From Listeria costaricensis (GTDB lineage: Bacteria; Bacillota; Bacilli; Lactobacillales; Listeriaceae), in NCBI RefSeq assembly GCF_900183385.1, contig NZ_FXUT01000027.1:1-64000 (forward strand): 64,000 bases of DNA, read 5' to 3'. The position numbers and the translations under genes were made by a program. This document shows positions 9,453 through 18,033 of the stretch, one piece after another. A model generated the notes under the pieces. That model was not told the origin of the DNA and ran no database searches. It was given only the letters and a program-made list of their open reading frames with translations. Numbering within the stretch: position 1 is the first letter of the stretch; the number at the start of each line of letters is the position of its first letter.

Positions 9453-10271
9453 TTAAAAAATTTGACGTAAAAATTGGGCCACGCCGCCAGCTTCATTGTC
9501 AGCAGTGATGTGGTTGGCCGCCTGTTTGACATTGTCCGGTGCATTCGCCATCGCCACGCCAATGCCTGCGTATTCCAGCATGCCGATATCATTTTCTCCG
9601 TCACCGAAAGCAATGATATTTTCACGGGGGATTTCATAATGCTTGGCCAAAAGTTCAACCGCCTTGGCCTTATCGGAGCCAGCTGGGAGCACTTCGAGGT
9701 TATTGTGATGGCTCGACAAAATCCGCAAGCCATTCTCCTGTTCCAGCACATTTCTGACCTCAGCAAGCTTTTCCGGTGCATCTTCAGAGATCACGATCGC
9801 ATTCAAAAAAGAAGGCGCATGCTCTTCAAAAGCCTGAACTTCATGAATCGGCACTAAAGAGAAGCGTTCATGGCCGGTAGAAAACCGTTTCGATTCAGCC
9901 AATTTGTGAAAGAAAGCAGGCGGATTCTTCGTGAAAAACAACTCGTTTGTGGAAAAGAAAAAGAGGGGCAGATCGTAATGATTCAGGATTTCATATGTCG
10001 CCCGCGCAGCATCTTTTTCCATATAGAACTGATGAAAAGCCTTGCCCTGAGCAGTCGCATAGGAGCCATTTGAAGCAATCACATCTGTTTCCGGACTGAT
10101 CATTTGGGCGACTTCAAAAGCTCCCTGATACAAGCGCCCGGTGGAAACAGAAAAATGATGGCCGGCTTTTTGTAGCGCTAAAATCATTTCCAAGTTTTCA
10201 TTTGGAATTGTGTGGTCGGCACGAATCAGTGTGCCGTCAATATCTGAGCAAATCAAGTATTTAGTTGTCAC
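9453..10271 (-). CDS. Cof-type HAD-superfamily phosphatase
   Basis: A cytoplasmic sugar-phosphate/FMN-type phosphatase of the Cof (HAD IIB) subfamily. Motif I is DIDGTL near the N terminus, motif II is VSTGR, and motifs III/IV are KAVELLAKHY and FGDGENDIGML; GVAMANAPDNVK is the usual Cof signature. I place the start at the GTG (272 residues) because an ideal AGGAGG lies 5 bases before it, whereas an upstream in-frame ATG at 10286 contains that ribosome binding site. The gene follows the PadR gene directly and precedes the Hsp90-like gene by 26 bases. Its substrate cannot be read from sequence. A role in the Hsp90/TPR operon is inferred only from position. Confidence 0.88.
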   Translation of the reverse strand: MTTKYLICSDIDGTLIRADHTIPNENLEMILALQKAGHHFSVSTGRLYQGAFEVAQMISPETDVIASNGSYATAQGKAFHQFYMEKDAARATYEILNHYDLPLFFFSTNELFFTKNPPAFFHKLAESKRFSTGHERFSLVPIHEVQAFEEHAPSFLNAIVISEDAPEKLAEVRNVLEQENGLRILSSHHNNLEVLPAGSDKAKAVELLAKHYEIPRENIIAFGDGENDIGMLEYAGIGVAMANAPDNVKQAANHITADNEAGGVAQFLRQIF

Positions 10272-10286
10272 AGTGTTCCTCCTCAT

Positions 10287-10865
10287 TTAATGGATAAAAA
10301 ATTGTCGAATGCTGTTGCGGATATTTGTTTCAAGACCAACCGTTTCAATTTGAACACAAAGTTCATTCAGCCACTGCGCTTCCGTACTAAGATGGCGAAT
10401 TGCATTTTCGATGATCCATGCACTGGCACTTCCAGTTGGATGTTCCTGATGATTGGTTTGCTGCTCCACGCTGCTCGCAAGCTCAGTCTCGATTCTGAAC
10501 AGGCGTTCTTTCAGATAGAAAAGCAGTCGGTTCTTATCCGCATAATCCGCAAATAAAAGAGCCGGATAAATCGCTTTGTAAGATAAAACATCTTTTTTGA
10601 ATACTTTATAAATTTCTTTTTCGACTTGCTTGCGCCCGGAATCGGTAATTTTATATACCGTTTTGGTCGGCGTTTTTTCGTTGGCAATGACTTCAGCTAC
10701 CTCAATATCCCCTTTTTTCAGCAGTGTATCAAAAGCGTAATAAATTTTGGCATCACTAATCTGAAAAAGATATTCCCAGCTGTAGTGCTTTAAAAAACGT
10801 TTAATATCGTAAGGATGGACATTCGTTTGATCGAGTACACCCAGAATGACTAATTTTAAAGACAT
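10287..10865 (-). CDS. PadR-family transcriptional regulator
   Basis: A 192-residue winged-helix regulator. The N-terminal PadR domain runs to about residue 95: LVILGVLDQTNVHPYDIKR, then ISDAKIYYAFDTLLKKGDI, then TVYKITDSGRKQVEKEI. A helical C-terminal part (PadR_C type) likely dimerises. AAGGAGG lies 8 bases before the ATG. As first gene of the run PadR-HAD-Hsp90-TPR-TPR it probably autoregulates the operon. PadR proteins commonly repress their own operons and respond to small molecules or stress, but no ligand can be inferred here. Confidence 0.85.
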   Translation of the reverse strand: MSLKLVILGVLDQTNVHPYDIKRFLKHYSWEYLFQISDAKIYYAFDTLLKKGDIEVAEVIANEKTPTKTVYKITDSGRKQVEKEIYKVFKKDVLSYKAIYPALLFADYADKNRLLFYLKERLFRIETELASSVEQQTNHQEHPTGSASAWIIENAIRHLSTEAQWLNELCVQIETVGLETNIRNSIRQFFIH

Positions 10866-10894
10866 GAAACAGCCTCCTTCTTAACTATCTTTTC

Positions 10895-10900
10895 ATTATA
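10895..10900 (-). promoter_or_regulatory. Extended -10 promoter of the PadR-Hsp90-TPR operon
   Basis: The minus strand reads TGTTATAAT, an extended -10 (TGnTATAAT), about 30 bases before the PadR start codon. The -35 is poor, which is common for extended -10 promoters. Confidence 0.5.
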
Positions 10901-10987
10901 ACATTAGTCAAATCTGTTAATCTATTGTAAATGTACGTTTTTATAGACTTATCAGCCAATTTGTTAATACTTTTTGACGGAATTCGT

Positions 10988-10993
10988 TATAAT
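10988..10993 (+). promoter_or_regulatory. Putative -10 of the Gfo/Idh oxidoreductase gene
   Basis: TATAAT lies 40 bases before the ATG of the oxidoreductase, in an AT-rich divergent region shared with the PadR operon. A -35 at correct spacing is not obvious. Confidence 0.35.
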
Positions 10994-11033
10994 AAGGGTA
11001 TAAAAAGCTTGCAAAAAGAGAGGACGGATAAGA

Positions 11034-12002
11034 ATGAAGGAACTCACATGGGCGATTATTGGCCCGGGAACGATTGCGCATCAGTTTGCAGAAGCCATGC
11101 AGGCGCTCGGACGAAACGTTTATGCGGTGGGGGCACGCAACCGGACTAAAGGAGAGGCATTCGCCACGCAATATGGCATCGAACAGGTATATGACGACTT
11201 TGAAGCACTTTTCAAGGATGAAAAAATTGATGCAGTCTATATTTCAACGCCGCATTCCAACCACGATGAATACATGCTGGCAGCTCTCGAACACGGGAAG
11301 CATATTTTAGTAGAAAAGGCGATTACCTATAACACCGCTAATTTGGCAAAAGTGACAGAACTGGCGCATGAAAAAAAGCTGATTGTTGCAGAAGCCATGA
11401 CCATTTTCCACATGCCGCTCTTTAAGAAACTTCGGGAAGTAGTTGATTCCGGGCGATTAGGGGAGTTAAAAATGATCCAAGTTTCCTTTGGCAGTTTAAA
11501 AGAGGCGAATCCAACCAATCGCTTCTTCAATATGGAACTGGCTGGCGGGGCGCTCCTAGATATCGGCACCTATGCACTATCATTCGCCCGCTTTTTTCTT
11601 AATGCACCGCCAGATCAAATTTTGACAACGGCGAAGAAATACGAAACGGGTGTGGACGAACAGTCTGGCATCTTGCTGAAAAATAAGCAGGGGGAAATAG
11701 CGACGGTTTCACTTACTTTTCGCGCTAAAATGCCTAAAAGAGGAATCGTTGCCTATGAAAATGGCTTTATAACCATAGATGATTTCCCAAGGGCAGAAAA
11801 AGCCGTCATCAGCTATCCAGATGGTCGAACGGAAATCTTGGAAACAGGTGAAACGGCGCGAGCACTGGAGTATGAGATTCAGGATTTTGAAAGCTATGTG
11901 GCGAAAGGGGAAAATCCGCTACATCCGCTGACGGTTGACGTGGTAGAAATCATGACAGAAGTGCGAAACAAGTGGGGAATTACCTATCCTTTTGAAAATT
12001 AA
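11034..12002 (+). CDS. Gfo/Idh/MocA-family NAD(P)-dependent oxidoreductase
   Basis: A 322-residue two-domain dehydrogenase. The Rossmann domain has the dinucleotide motif AIIGPGTIA (residues 7-15), STPHSNH (71-77), and EKAIT with the conserved Lys95 at the active site. The C-terminal alpha/beta domain carries GGALLDIGTYAL, the family's GG-LLDxG-Y motif. It probably oxidises or reduces a sugar, inositol or trans-dihydrodiol-type substrate; the true one is unknown. The gene stands alone between a divergent PadR operon and a strong terminator. Confidence 0.88.
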   Translation: MKELTWAIIGPGTIAHQFAEAMQALGRNVYAVGARNRTKGEAFATQYGIEQVYDDFEALFKDEKIDAVYISTPHSNHDEYMLAALEHGKHILVEKAITYNTANLAKVTELAHEKKLIVAEAMTIFHMPLFKKLREVVDSGRLGELKMIQVSFGSLKEANPTNRFFNMELAGGALLDIGTYALSFARFFLNAPPDQILTTAKKYETGVDEQSGILLKNKQGEIATVSLTFRAKMPKRGIVAYENGFITIDDFPRAEKAVISYPDGRTEILETGETARALEYEIQDFESYVAKGENPLHPLTVDVVEIMTEVRNKWGITYPFEN

Positions 12003-12007
12003 AAAAG

Positions 12008-12057
12008 AACTGGCGGCACACTTCATTTTGTTTTGAAATGTGCCGCCAGTTTTCTTT
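12008..12057 (+). terminator. Rho-independent terminator of the oxidoreductase gene
   Basis: A 13-bp GC-rich perfect stem (12008-12020 with 12039-12051) is followed by TTTCTTTTT. Confidence 0.85.
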
Positions 12058-12066
12058 TTAGTTTAA

Positions 12067-12098
12067 AACCCGCCCTGAAAGTGAAATTCAGGACGGGC
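12067..12098 (-). terminator. Terminator of the MsmX-type ATPase gene
   Basis: An 11-bp stem with one G-T pair (12069-12079 with 12087-12097) runs into a T tract on the minus strand, just past the stop of the ATPase gene. Confidence 0.75.
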
Positions 12099-12115
12099 AA
12101 AAGTGGGAGGTACGC

Positions 12116-13216
12116 TTATTCAGTCAAAGCTTCTTCTGTTTCTGGATCAAAGAAGTGTGCTTTGGACATTTCGAAGGCTAGAGTCAGCACCTCGTTTGGT
12201 TCATGGTTGGAGCGGGAATCAACACGGGCAACAAATTCGTCTGTGCCGACTACGCTGTGAAGCATGAATTCTGCCCCAGTAAGCTCAGCCACGATTGTTT
12301 TAGCTTTGAAAGTATAGCCAGGATTTGCTTCGATTACGATTGGCTCATCATGGATATCTTCTGGACGGATACCAAATGTGATATCTTTTCCTTCATAGCC
12401 TTTTTCTTTCAAGATTTTCAGTTGACCTTCTGGAACGACGATACTGAAATCAGGTGACACAAATTGACCATTTTCCAAGCGACCTTTAAAGAAGTTCATT
12501 GCCGGGCTTCCAATAAAGCCTGCGACGAACATGTTCACTGGGTGATCGTATACTTCTTTCGGTGTACCAACTTGTTGAATGACCCCGTCTTTCATGATAA
12601 CGATCCGAGTAGCCATTGTCATCGCTTCTGTTTGGTCATGGGTTACATAGATCATTGTCGTATTTAATTGCTGATGCAGTTTTGTAATTTCTGCACGCAT
12701 TTGGACACGCAATTTAGCATCCAAGTTGGAAAGTGGTTCATCCATCAGGAAGACTTTCGCATCACGAACGATCGCACGACCAAGTGCCACACGTTGACGT
12801 TGACCACCGGACAAAGCGCTTGGTTTCCGTTTCAAGTATTCAGTCAAACCAAGAATGTTCGCTGCATGTTCCACACGTTTTTTGATATCTTCTTTCGGCA
12901 TTTTACGAAGCTTCAAACCAAATGCCATGTTATCATAAACTGTCATATGTGGATAAAGCGCGTAGTTTTGGAAAACCATCGCGATGTCACGATCTTTTGG
13001 CGCCACGTTATTCATGACTTTGCCATCAATCGAAAGCTCTCCTTTAGAAATTTCTTCCAGACCTGCAATCATCCGAAGTGTTGTAGATTTACCGCAACCG
13101 GATGGACCGACAAATACGATAAATTCTTTGTCATCGATTTCCAAGTTGAAGTCCGTAACCGCAGTCACTTTATTATCATAGATTTTATAAATATGTTGCA
13201 AAGAAAGTTGTGCCAA
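12116..13216 (-). CDS. msmX: MsmX/UgpC-type ATP-binding subunit for sugar ABC importers
   Basis: A 366-residue ABC ATPase that powers carbohydrate importers. Walker A is GPSGCGKST (37-45), the Q-loop is in VFQNYALYP, the signature is [14 protein letters not shown], Walker B is [16 protein letters not shown], and the H-loop is in [10 protein letters not shown]. The C-terminal third is the TOBE/OB regulatory region found in MalK and MsmX. It stands alone, with no permease or binding-protein gene beside it, which fits the shared ATPase MsmX of Bacillus that serves several sugar transporters. The start is TTG with GAGG 8 bases upstream, and the gene ends in its own terminator. Confidence 0.9.
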   Translation of the reverse strand: MAQLSLQHIYKIYDNKVTAVTDFNLEIDDKEFIVFVGPSGCGKSTTLRMIAGLEEISKGELSIDGKVMNNVAPKDRDIAMVFQNYALYPHMTVYDNMAFGLKLRKMPKEDIKKRVEHAANILGLTEYLKRKPSALSGGQRQRVALGRAIVRDAKVFLMDEPLSNLDAKLRVQMRAEITKLHQQLNTTMIYVTHDQTEAMTMATRIVIMKDGVIQQVGTPKEVYDHPVNMFVAGFIGSPAMNFFKGRLENGQFVSPDFSIVVPEGQLKILKEKGYEGKDITFGIRPEDIHDEPIVIEANPGYTFKAKTIVAELTGAEFMLHSVVGTDEFVARVDSRSNHEPNEVLTLAFEMSKAHFFDPETEEALTE

Positions 13217-13540
13217 TTTCTTTCGCCTCTTTCGTTTAAATTGATAGCCTTATTGTAAATGAAATCGCTTTACAAAAACTATGGCACTTTGCACAAAGAA
13301 AAGCGATTTTCATTAGGCACCTTGTCGAAATGCACTAATTTACAATGATTAAAAATTACTTTCTATAAAGAAAAGTTGTGATTTTTGGGAATTAGCAAAT
13401 CCTGCGTTTTTTGTAAAGTGACGAAAGACCTTAATTTGAAAAAAACTATCCGTTGATAATAGGCGCTTTTGTGAAATCGTTCATGTGAAGAAGAGAACTT
13501 TAGCCCTATTTTTAAGTGGATATTAGGATGGGACTGTAAA
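13217..13540. other. Divergent intergenic region between msmX and nrdD
   Basis: About 320 bases without a gene, AT-rich, holding the upstream regions of both neighbours. Two short palindrome-like stretches around GCGATTTCA and GCGATTTTCA resemble catabolite-response elements, but each carries one extra base relative to the CcpA consensus. I see no other structure. Confidence 0.5.
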
Positions 13541-13543
13541 ATA

Positions 13544-13590
13544 ACCCTATATTGTGCTATTATAATTAAGCGAACACAACATATAGTTGT
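13544..13590 (+). promoter_or_regulatory. nrdDG promoter with NrdR-like operator
   Basis: TATAAT at 13561-13566 lies 43 bases before the nrdD start. Over 13574-13589 the sequence ACACAACATATAGTTG matches the NrdR box consensus (acaCwAtATaTwGtgt) at 13 of 16 positions. A weaker half-conserved copy lies at 13544-13559, 30 bases upstream, which is close to the three-helical-turn spacing typical of paired NrdR boxes and brackets the -10. Repression by NrdR-ATP/dATP is the expected consequence. Confidence 0.6.
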
Positions 13591-13609
13591 TTGAGAGGGG
13601 ATAGAAAGA

Positions 13610-15760
13610 ATGTATATGGAACAAACCGAAGAACAAGTAGTCATCAAAAGGGACGGAAGGAAAGCCAGCTTTGATTTAATCAAGATTCGCAATGCTGTTG
13701 AGGCTTCCATGGCAAGTATCCAATTAGAAGATGAAGACTTCTTAGATAATATCATTATTACGATTGTGAATGCCCTGCCAAACAAAACAGAGCTTACAAT
13801 TGATGAAATTCAACATTGTGCGGAAAACGAGCTGATGAAGTCCATTTATCCCGATGTTGCGAGAAGCTACATAGAATACCGTCACGACCGCGACCGGATC
13901 CGGGATAACATGACGGATATGACGAAAAGTGTTCAAAAACTCCTCGAAAAAGACGAAACAGTTGTCAACGAGAATGCCAATAAAGATGCGACCGTTTTTA
14001 ACACACAGCGTGACCTGACCGCTGGAGCCGTGGCAAAAAGCTATGCGCTCAAATATATGCTGCCGAAACACGTGGCCAATGCCCATTTGAAAGGCGACAT
14101 CCACTTCCACGACTTGGATTACAGCCCGTACCATGCCATGACCAACTGCTGCTTGATCGACATCAAAGGCATGCTTGAAAATGGCTTTACGATTGGGAAT
14201 GCCAACGTTGAAAGTCCGAAGTCCATCCAAACGGCGACAGCGCAAATCGCTCAAATCATTGCCAATGTGGCCAGCTCCCAATACGGCGGTTGTTCAGTTG
14301 ATCGCATTGATGAAATTTTGTCGGCCTATGCGAGACGTAATTACGCTAAACATGAGCAAGAAGCGGCTGAATGGGTAACTCCTGAAAAACGCGAAGAATA
14401 TGTCCAAACGAAAACGCGTAAGGATATTTATGATGCCATGCAAAGCTTGGAATATGAAATCAACACCCTCTATACAAGTAACGGTCAAACGCCATTTGTG
14501 ACATTAGGGTTCGGGCTGGGCGAGGACTGGTTTGCCCGCGAAATCCAAAAAGCAATTCTAAATGTTCGACTTGGCGGTGTTGGGAAAGATAAGCATACAG
14601 CCATCTTCCCGAAACTCGTTTTCTCTATTAAAAAGGGAACCAATTTGGAAGCGACTGATCCCAACTATGACATTAAACAACTGGCGCTAAAATGCTCGGC
14701 AAAACGGATGTATCCGGATGTGCTGAATTATGACACGCTCGTTCGACTGACGGGGGACTTTAAAGTGCCAATGGGCTGTCGTTCATTCCTGCCAGCCTGG
14801 AAAGATGAGAATGGGAATTTTGTCAATGCCGGTCGGAACAATCTGGGCGTTGTCACATTGAACATTCCACGCGTGGCCATTCAAAGCGGCGGGAATATGG
14901 ATAAATTCTGGGAAATTTTCCATGAACGTCTGCAAACAATCAAAGATGCCTTGTTGTTCCGTGTAAACCGCGTGCGTCAGGCGCGTCCTGAAAATGCACC
15001 AATCCTCTATAAATATGGAGCATTCGGCAAGCGTTTGAATGACGGAGACAACGTGGATCAACTTTTCAACAAAGAACGTTCGACTGTTTCCATCGGTTAT
15101 ATCGGCTTGTATGAAGCGGCGACTGTTTTTTACGGTGGTGAATGGGAAACAAATCCGGAAGCGAAGGACTTCACGCTTCAAATCGTCAAGGAACTGAAAC
15201 GCTATGCAGACGAATGGAAGGCGGAATATGGCTACTGGTTCAGTGTATATTCGACGCCAAGTGAAAGCCTGACTGACCGCTTCAACCGTTTGGATAAAGA
15301 TAAATTCGGCGTTATCAAAGACATTACGGATAAGGATTACTACCAAAACTCCTTCCACTTTGATGTCCGGAAGAAAATCACGCCATTTGAAAAAATTGAT
15401 TTTGAAAAAGAATATCCTGAATACTGCTCGGGCGGGTTTATTCATTACTGTGAATATCCAAAACTCGACCATAATACAAAAGCGCTGGAAGCTGTATGGG
15501 ACTACTCGTATGATCGTGTTGCGTATCTCGGAACGAATACACCGATCGACAAGTGCTATGACTGCGGCTTTGAAGGCGAATTTGCGCCAACAGAAGACGG
15601 CTTTAAGTGCCCAAGCTGTGGGAACACGGATCCAGAAAAAGCAGATGTTGTGAAACGGACTTGCGGCTATCTAGGAAATCCAATGAAACGCCCAATGGTA
15701 CACGGTCGTCATGTGGAAATCTCGAATCGTGTCAAACACATGGAGCTCGGCAATGAATAA
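13610..15760 (+). CDS. nrdD: Anaerobic (class III) ribonucleoside-triphosphate reductase
   Basis: A 716-residue glycyl-radical enzyme that reduces NTPs to dNTPs without oxygen. An N-terminal ATP-cone (VIKRDGRKASFDLIKIRNAV, about 10-95) gives allosteric control. The large barrel domain follows. The C terminus has the zinc site CYDCGF and CPSCGN and then RTCGYLG, with the radical-carrying Gly near 686. Full length for the family. It is translationally coupled to nrdG, which overlaps its end by 8 bases. AGAGGGGAT precedes the ATG. Confidence 0.97.
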   Translation: MYMEQTEEQVVIKRDGRKASFDLIKIRNAVEASMASIQLEDEDFLDNIIITIVNALPNKTELTIDEIQHCAENELMKSIYPDVARSYIEYRHDRDRIRDNMTDMTKSVQKLLEKDETVVNENANKDATVFNTQRDLTAGAVAKSYALKYMLPKHVANAHLKGDIHFHDLDYSPYHAMTNCCLIDIKGMLENGFTIGNANVESPKSIQTATAQIAQIIANVASSQYGGCSVDRIDEILSAYARRNYAKHEQEAAEWVTPEKREEYVQTKTRKDIYDAMQSLEYEINTLYTSNGQTPFVTLGFGLGEDWFAREIQKAILNVRLGGVGKDKHTAIFPKLVFSIKKGTNLEATDPNYDIKQLALKCSAKRMYPDVLNYDTLVRLTGDFKVPMGCRSFLPAWKDENGNFVNAGRNNLGVVTLNIPRVAIQSGGNMDKFWEIFHERLQTIKDALLFRVNRVRQARPENAPILYKYGAFGKRLNDGDNVDQLFNKERSTVSIGYIGLYEAATVFYGGEWETNPEAKDFTLQIVKELKRYADEWKAEYGYWFSVYSTPSESLTDRFNRLDKDKFGVIKDITDKDYYQNSFHFDVRKKITPFEKIDFEKEYPEYCSGGFIHYCEYPKLDHNTKALEAVWDYSYDRVAYLGTNTPIDKCYDCGFEGEFAPTEDGFKCPSCGNTDPEKADVVKRTCGYLGNPMKRPMVHGRHVEISNRVKHMELGNE

Positions 15761-16304
15761 TCCCGACCCAAAAGAATGGCGATCCGAGGAACTTTCTCGC
15801 GGTTATATCGCTGACTATAAAGCCTTTAATTTTGTCGATGGAGAGGGTGTCAGATGCAGCCTGTATGTGTCTGGTTGTCCTTTTCATTGCGAAGGCTGCT
15901 ATAACAAGGTCGCGCAAAATTTTAAATATGGGCGTCCTTTCACAGATGAACTGCTGGATCAGATTGTGACAGATATTGGTCATGAGAGCGTGCAAGGGTT
16001 GACGCTGCTTGGTGGGGAGCCGTTTTTAAATACTGGCACTTGCCTAACGGTTGTCAGAAAACTGCGCGCGGTCTATGGTGAGACAAAGGATATTTGGTCA
16101 TGGACGGGCTACACATGGGAAGAAATGATGCAGGAAACGGACGATAAACTGGAGCTATTGCAACAGATCGACGTATTGGTCGACGGCCGCTTTATGCAGG
16201 ATTTATTCGATCCAAAACTGGCCTTTCGCGGTTCGAGCAATCAGCGAATCATTGATGTGAAAAAATCACTCGCTTGCGGGGAAGTTGTTTTATATATGGA
16301 ATAA
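15753..16304 (+). CDS. nrdG: Anaerobic ribonucleotide reductase activase (radical SAM)
   Basis: A 183-residue radical-SAM enzyme that installs the glycyl radical on NrdD. The 4Fe-4S motif is C42-x3-C46-x2-C49 (GCPFHCEGCYNK), followed by LTLLGGEPF, the SAM-binding glycine motif. An in-frame start further upstream would lie deep inside nrdD, so the ATG at 15753 is preferred: it has GGAG 9 bases before it and overlaps the nrdD stop by 8 bases. Confidence 0.95.
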   Translation: MNNPDPKEWRSEELSRGYIADYKAFNFVDGEGVRCSLYVSGCPFHCEGCYNKVAQNFKYGRPFTDELLDQIVTDIGHESVQGLTLLGGEPFLNTGTCLTVVRKLRAVYGETKDIWSWTGYTWEEMMQETDDKLELLQQIDVLVDGRFMQDLFDPKLAFRGSSNQRIIDVKKSLACGEVVLYME

Positions 16305-16310
16305 AGACAG

Positions 16311-16339
16311 GAAGCAGTGATAAAGCTGCTTCTTTTTTT
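16311..16339 (+). terminator. Terminator of nrdDG
   Basis: The stem GAAGCAG/CTGCTTC is followed by seven T residues, 6 bases after the nrdG stop. Confidence 0.85.
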
Positions 16340-16351
16340 GCGGATAGACAC

Positions 16352-16387
16352 AATAAAACGACTCGAATTTGCTCGAGTCGTTTTATT
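16352..16387. terminator. Second hairpin after nrdDG, possibly bidirectional
   Basis: A perfect 15-bp stem (16352-16366 with 16373-16387) with a 6-base loop and A/T-rich outer ends. It could end transcripts from either side. Confidence 0.6.
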
Positions 16388-16423
16388 AGGAACAAGGATA
16401 TATATAAAACGGGGAGGAGTCCC

Positions 16424-16507
16424 GTGAAACAACTGAATCGGGGAAATTCAATTGTTTCGTTTGTGATTGATTTTATTATCGCAAGTTTAAATGAGAAACC
16501 TCCATAG
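16424..16507 (+). CDS. Candidate 27-residue small protein
   Basis: A short GTG-started frame preceded by a very strong ribosome binding site (GGGGAGGAG, 4 bases before the start). The predicted peptide has a basic start (MKQLNRG), a hydrophobic middle (SIVSFVIDFIIASL) and a polar end, so it could be a small amphipathic or membrane peptide. It lies alone between the second nrdDG hairpin and the convergent nitrilase gene. No known family is recognised; a chance frame cannot be excluded. Confidence 0.3.
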   Translation: MKQLNRGNSIVSFVIDFIIASLNEKPP

Positions 16508-16568
16508 AAATGATGAAAAATTCAAGAGAAAAGTGGAAAGAAAAGTATAAGTTCACCTTTAGAAAAGT

Positions 16569-17348
16569 TTAATACAATTCAGGACGCCGATCAGCAAAGA
16601 GCGGCATCGATTCGCGAACAGCTTTTACTTCCTTCAAGTCGATCATGGTGTAAAAATTCCCTTCCTGTTCACCGGCATGCAAAATGATTTCGCCGTGCGG
16701 ATCAATCACCATGGAATGGCCGTTAAAATGATTAGCGGGGTCATTGCCAACGCGATTGACTGCTACAACAAAAGCCTGATTTTCAATAGCGCGGGCGACT
16801 AGCAGCTTTTCCCACTGATCGATCCGCGGTTCAGGCCATTCAGCCGAAACGAACAGCACCTCAGCCCCTAGCGCGCTGTGTTTGCGTAGCCATTCCGGGA
16901 AACGAATATCATAACAGATGAAACCAGCTGCCGGAACATCTTTGATACGAAATAAATTGGTGTCAGAGCCGGCTTCCAAATAAAGATGCTCATCCATCAG
17001 CTGAAACGGGTGAACTTTTTTATAAGAAGAAATCAGGTCTCCGTTTTCATCAAAGCCGTACATGACATTTGCAAAGGCATCCTCCAAATGCACGGCCACG
17101 GATCCACCGATAATATTTAAATGGTATTTTTTCGCATAATAACTCAGAAAGTTCTTCGTTTTTTCCCCATTGACATCTGCGAATTCCAGCAATTCATCCA
17201 AACAGTAGCCCGTATTCCACATTTCTGGAAAAACAACGATATCTGCTTGGTTCTCAGCCGCTTCGACAATCGCTTGTTCCATACGATCAAAATTCATTTT
17301 TGGATGCCGAAAAATCACATCCGTTTGGCATAAAGCAATTTTCCACAT
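16569..17348 (-). CDS. Carbon-nitrogen hydrolase, omega-amidase/MtnU-like
   Basis: A 259-residue nitrilase-superfamily amidase. The catalytic triad is visible: Glu42 in FPEMWNTG, Lys111 in YKKVHPF and Cys145 in CYDIRFPEW. The relatives I recognise (omega-amidase, Bacillus MtnU/YkrU) hydrolyse 2-oxoglutaramate or 2-oxosuccinamate, products of glutamine- or asparagine-driven transamination of the methionine precursor 2-oxo-4-methylthiobutyrate. It is the last gene of the SAM-riboswitch operon, 22 bases behind metI, and an MtnE-like aminotransferase lies nearby, which supports a methionine salvage role. GGGGGAT serves as ribosome binding site. Confidence 0.82.
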   Translation of the reverse strand: MWKIALCQTDVIFRHPKMNFDRMEQAIVEAAENQADIVVFPEMWNTGYCLDELLEFADVNGEKTKNFLSYYAKKYHLNIIGGSVAVHLEDAFANVMYGFDENGDLISSYKKVHPFQLMDEHLYLEAGSDTNLFRIKDVPAAGFICYDIRFPEWLRKHSALGAEVLFVSAEWPEPRIDQWEKLLVARAIENQAFVVAVNRVGNDPANHFNGHSMVIDPHGEIILHAGEQEGNFYTMIDLKEVKAVRESMPLFADRRPELY

Positions 17349-17370
17349 GATAAAAATCCCCCAGTTTCCG

Positions 17371-18033
17371 TCAATCTTTTTTCAGGCGTCTTGCTAAGTA
17401 ATTACCCAAAGATTGCAGAAGTTGAACCATGATGATCAAAATAATAATCGTCGTGTACATGACGGCCGGTTCAAAACGCAAGAAGCCATATTGATAAGCA
17501 ATGGTTCCGAGTCCACCCGCGCCGACCAGTCCAGCCATTGCTGTCGCGCCGATCAAGCCGATTGTCGCAATCGTTAGCCCCAGGACAATCCCCGACCGCG
17601 CTTCCCGCACAACTACAAAGAAAATAATTTTAAAGGTAGAAACCCCCATCGATTGATAGGCTTCAATCACGCCGCGGTCGACTTCTAGCAGCGCCGACTC
17701 CATCAGTCGAGCAATGTAAGGCGCCGTGAAAACAACGAGCGGCAGGATAACCCCTTTAACACCAATGGAAGTGCCGACAACCAGACGTGTAAAAGGAAGC
17801 AGTAGGAATAGGAGGATGATGAACGGTAGTGAGCGAAGAATGTTGATCACCCAGTTGGAAATCGTATAGACTAGCTTGTTTTCCGCCTGTCCGTCTTGCC
17901 GAGTCAGCACGAGAAGAATCCCCAGCGGCAAACCAATAATGATGGCAATGACAAGCGTGATACTTGTCATTTCAAGTGTTTCGAGGAAGCCCTGCCAGAT
18001 GACCGGCCCCCATTCTGCGACAAATTCATTCAT
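17371..18033 (-). CDS. metI: Methionine ABC transporter permease
   Basis: A 220-residue inner-membrane permease with five or so hydrophobic segments and the EAA-type coupling loop (ALLEVDRGVIEAYQSMG). The family takes up L- and D-methionine together with MetN and MetQ. Its ATG overlaps the metN stop by four bases, and GAATG-type coupling is expected. It lies third in the SAM-riboswitch operon. Confidence 0.93.
   Translation of the reverse strand: MNEFVAEWGPVIWQGFLETLEMTSITLVIAIIIGLPLGILLVLTRQDGQAENKLVYTISNWVINILRSLPFIILLFLLLPFTRLVVGTSIGVKGVILPLVVFTAPYIARLMESALLEVDRGVIEAYQSMGVSTFKIIFFVVVREARSGIVLGLTIATIGLIGATAMAGLVGAGGLGTIAYQYGFLRFEPAVMYTTIIILIIMVQLLQSLGNYLARRLKKD

Noticed and set aside
12668-13258. 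A 196-codon plus-strand frame opposite msmX
   Set aside because: It lies antisense to a clearly real ABC ATPase gene and its product looks random.
13255-13315. Two CcpA-site-like stretches near msmX
   Set aside because: Each has one extra base between the half-sites compared with the consensus, so I do not call catabolite-response elements.
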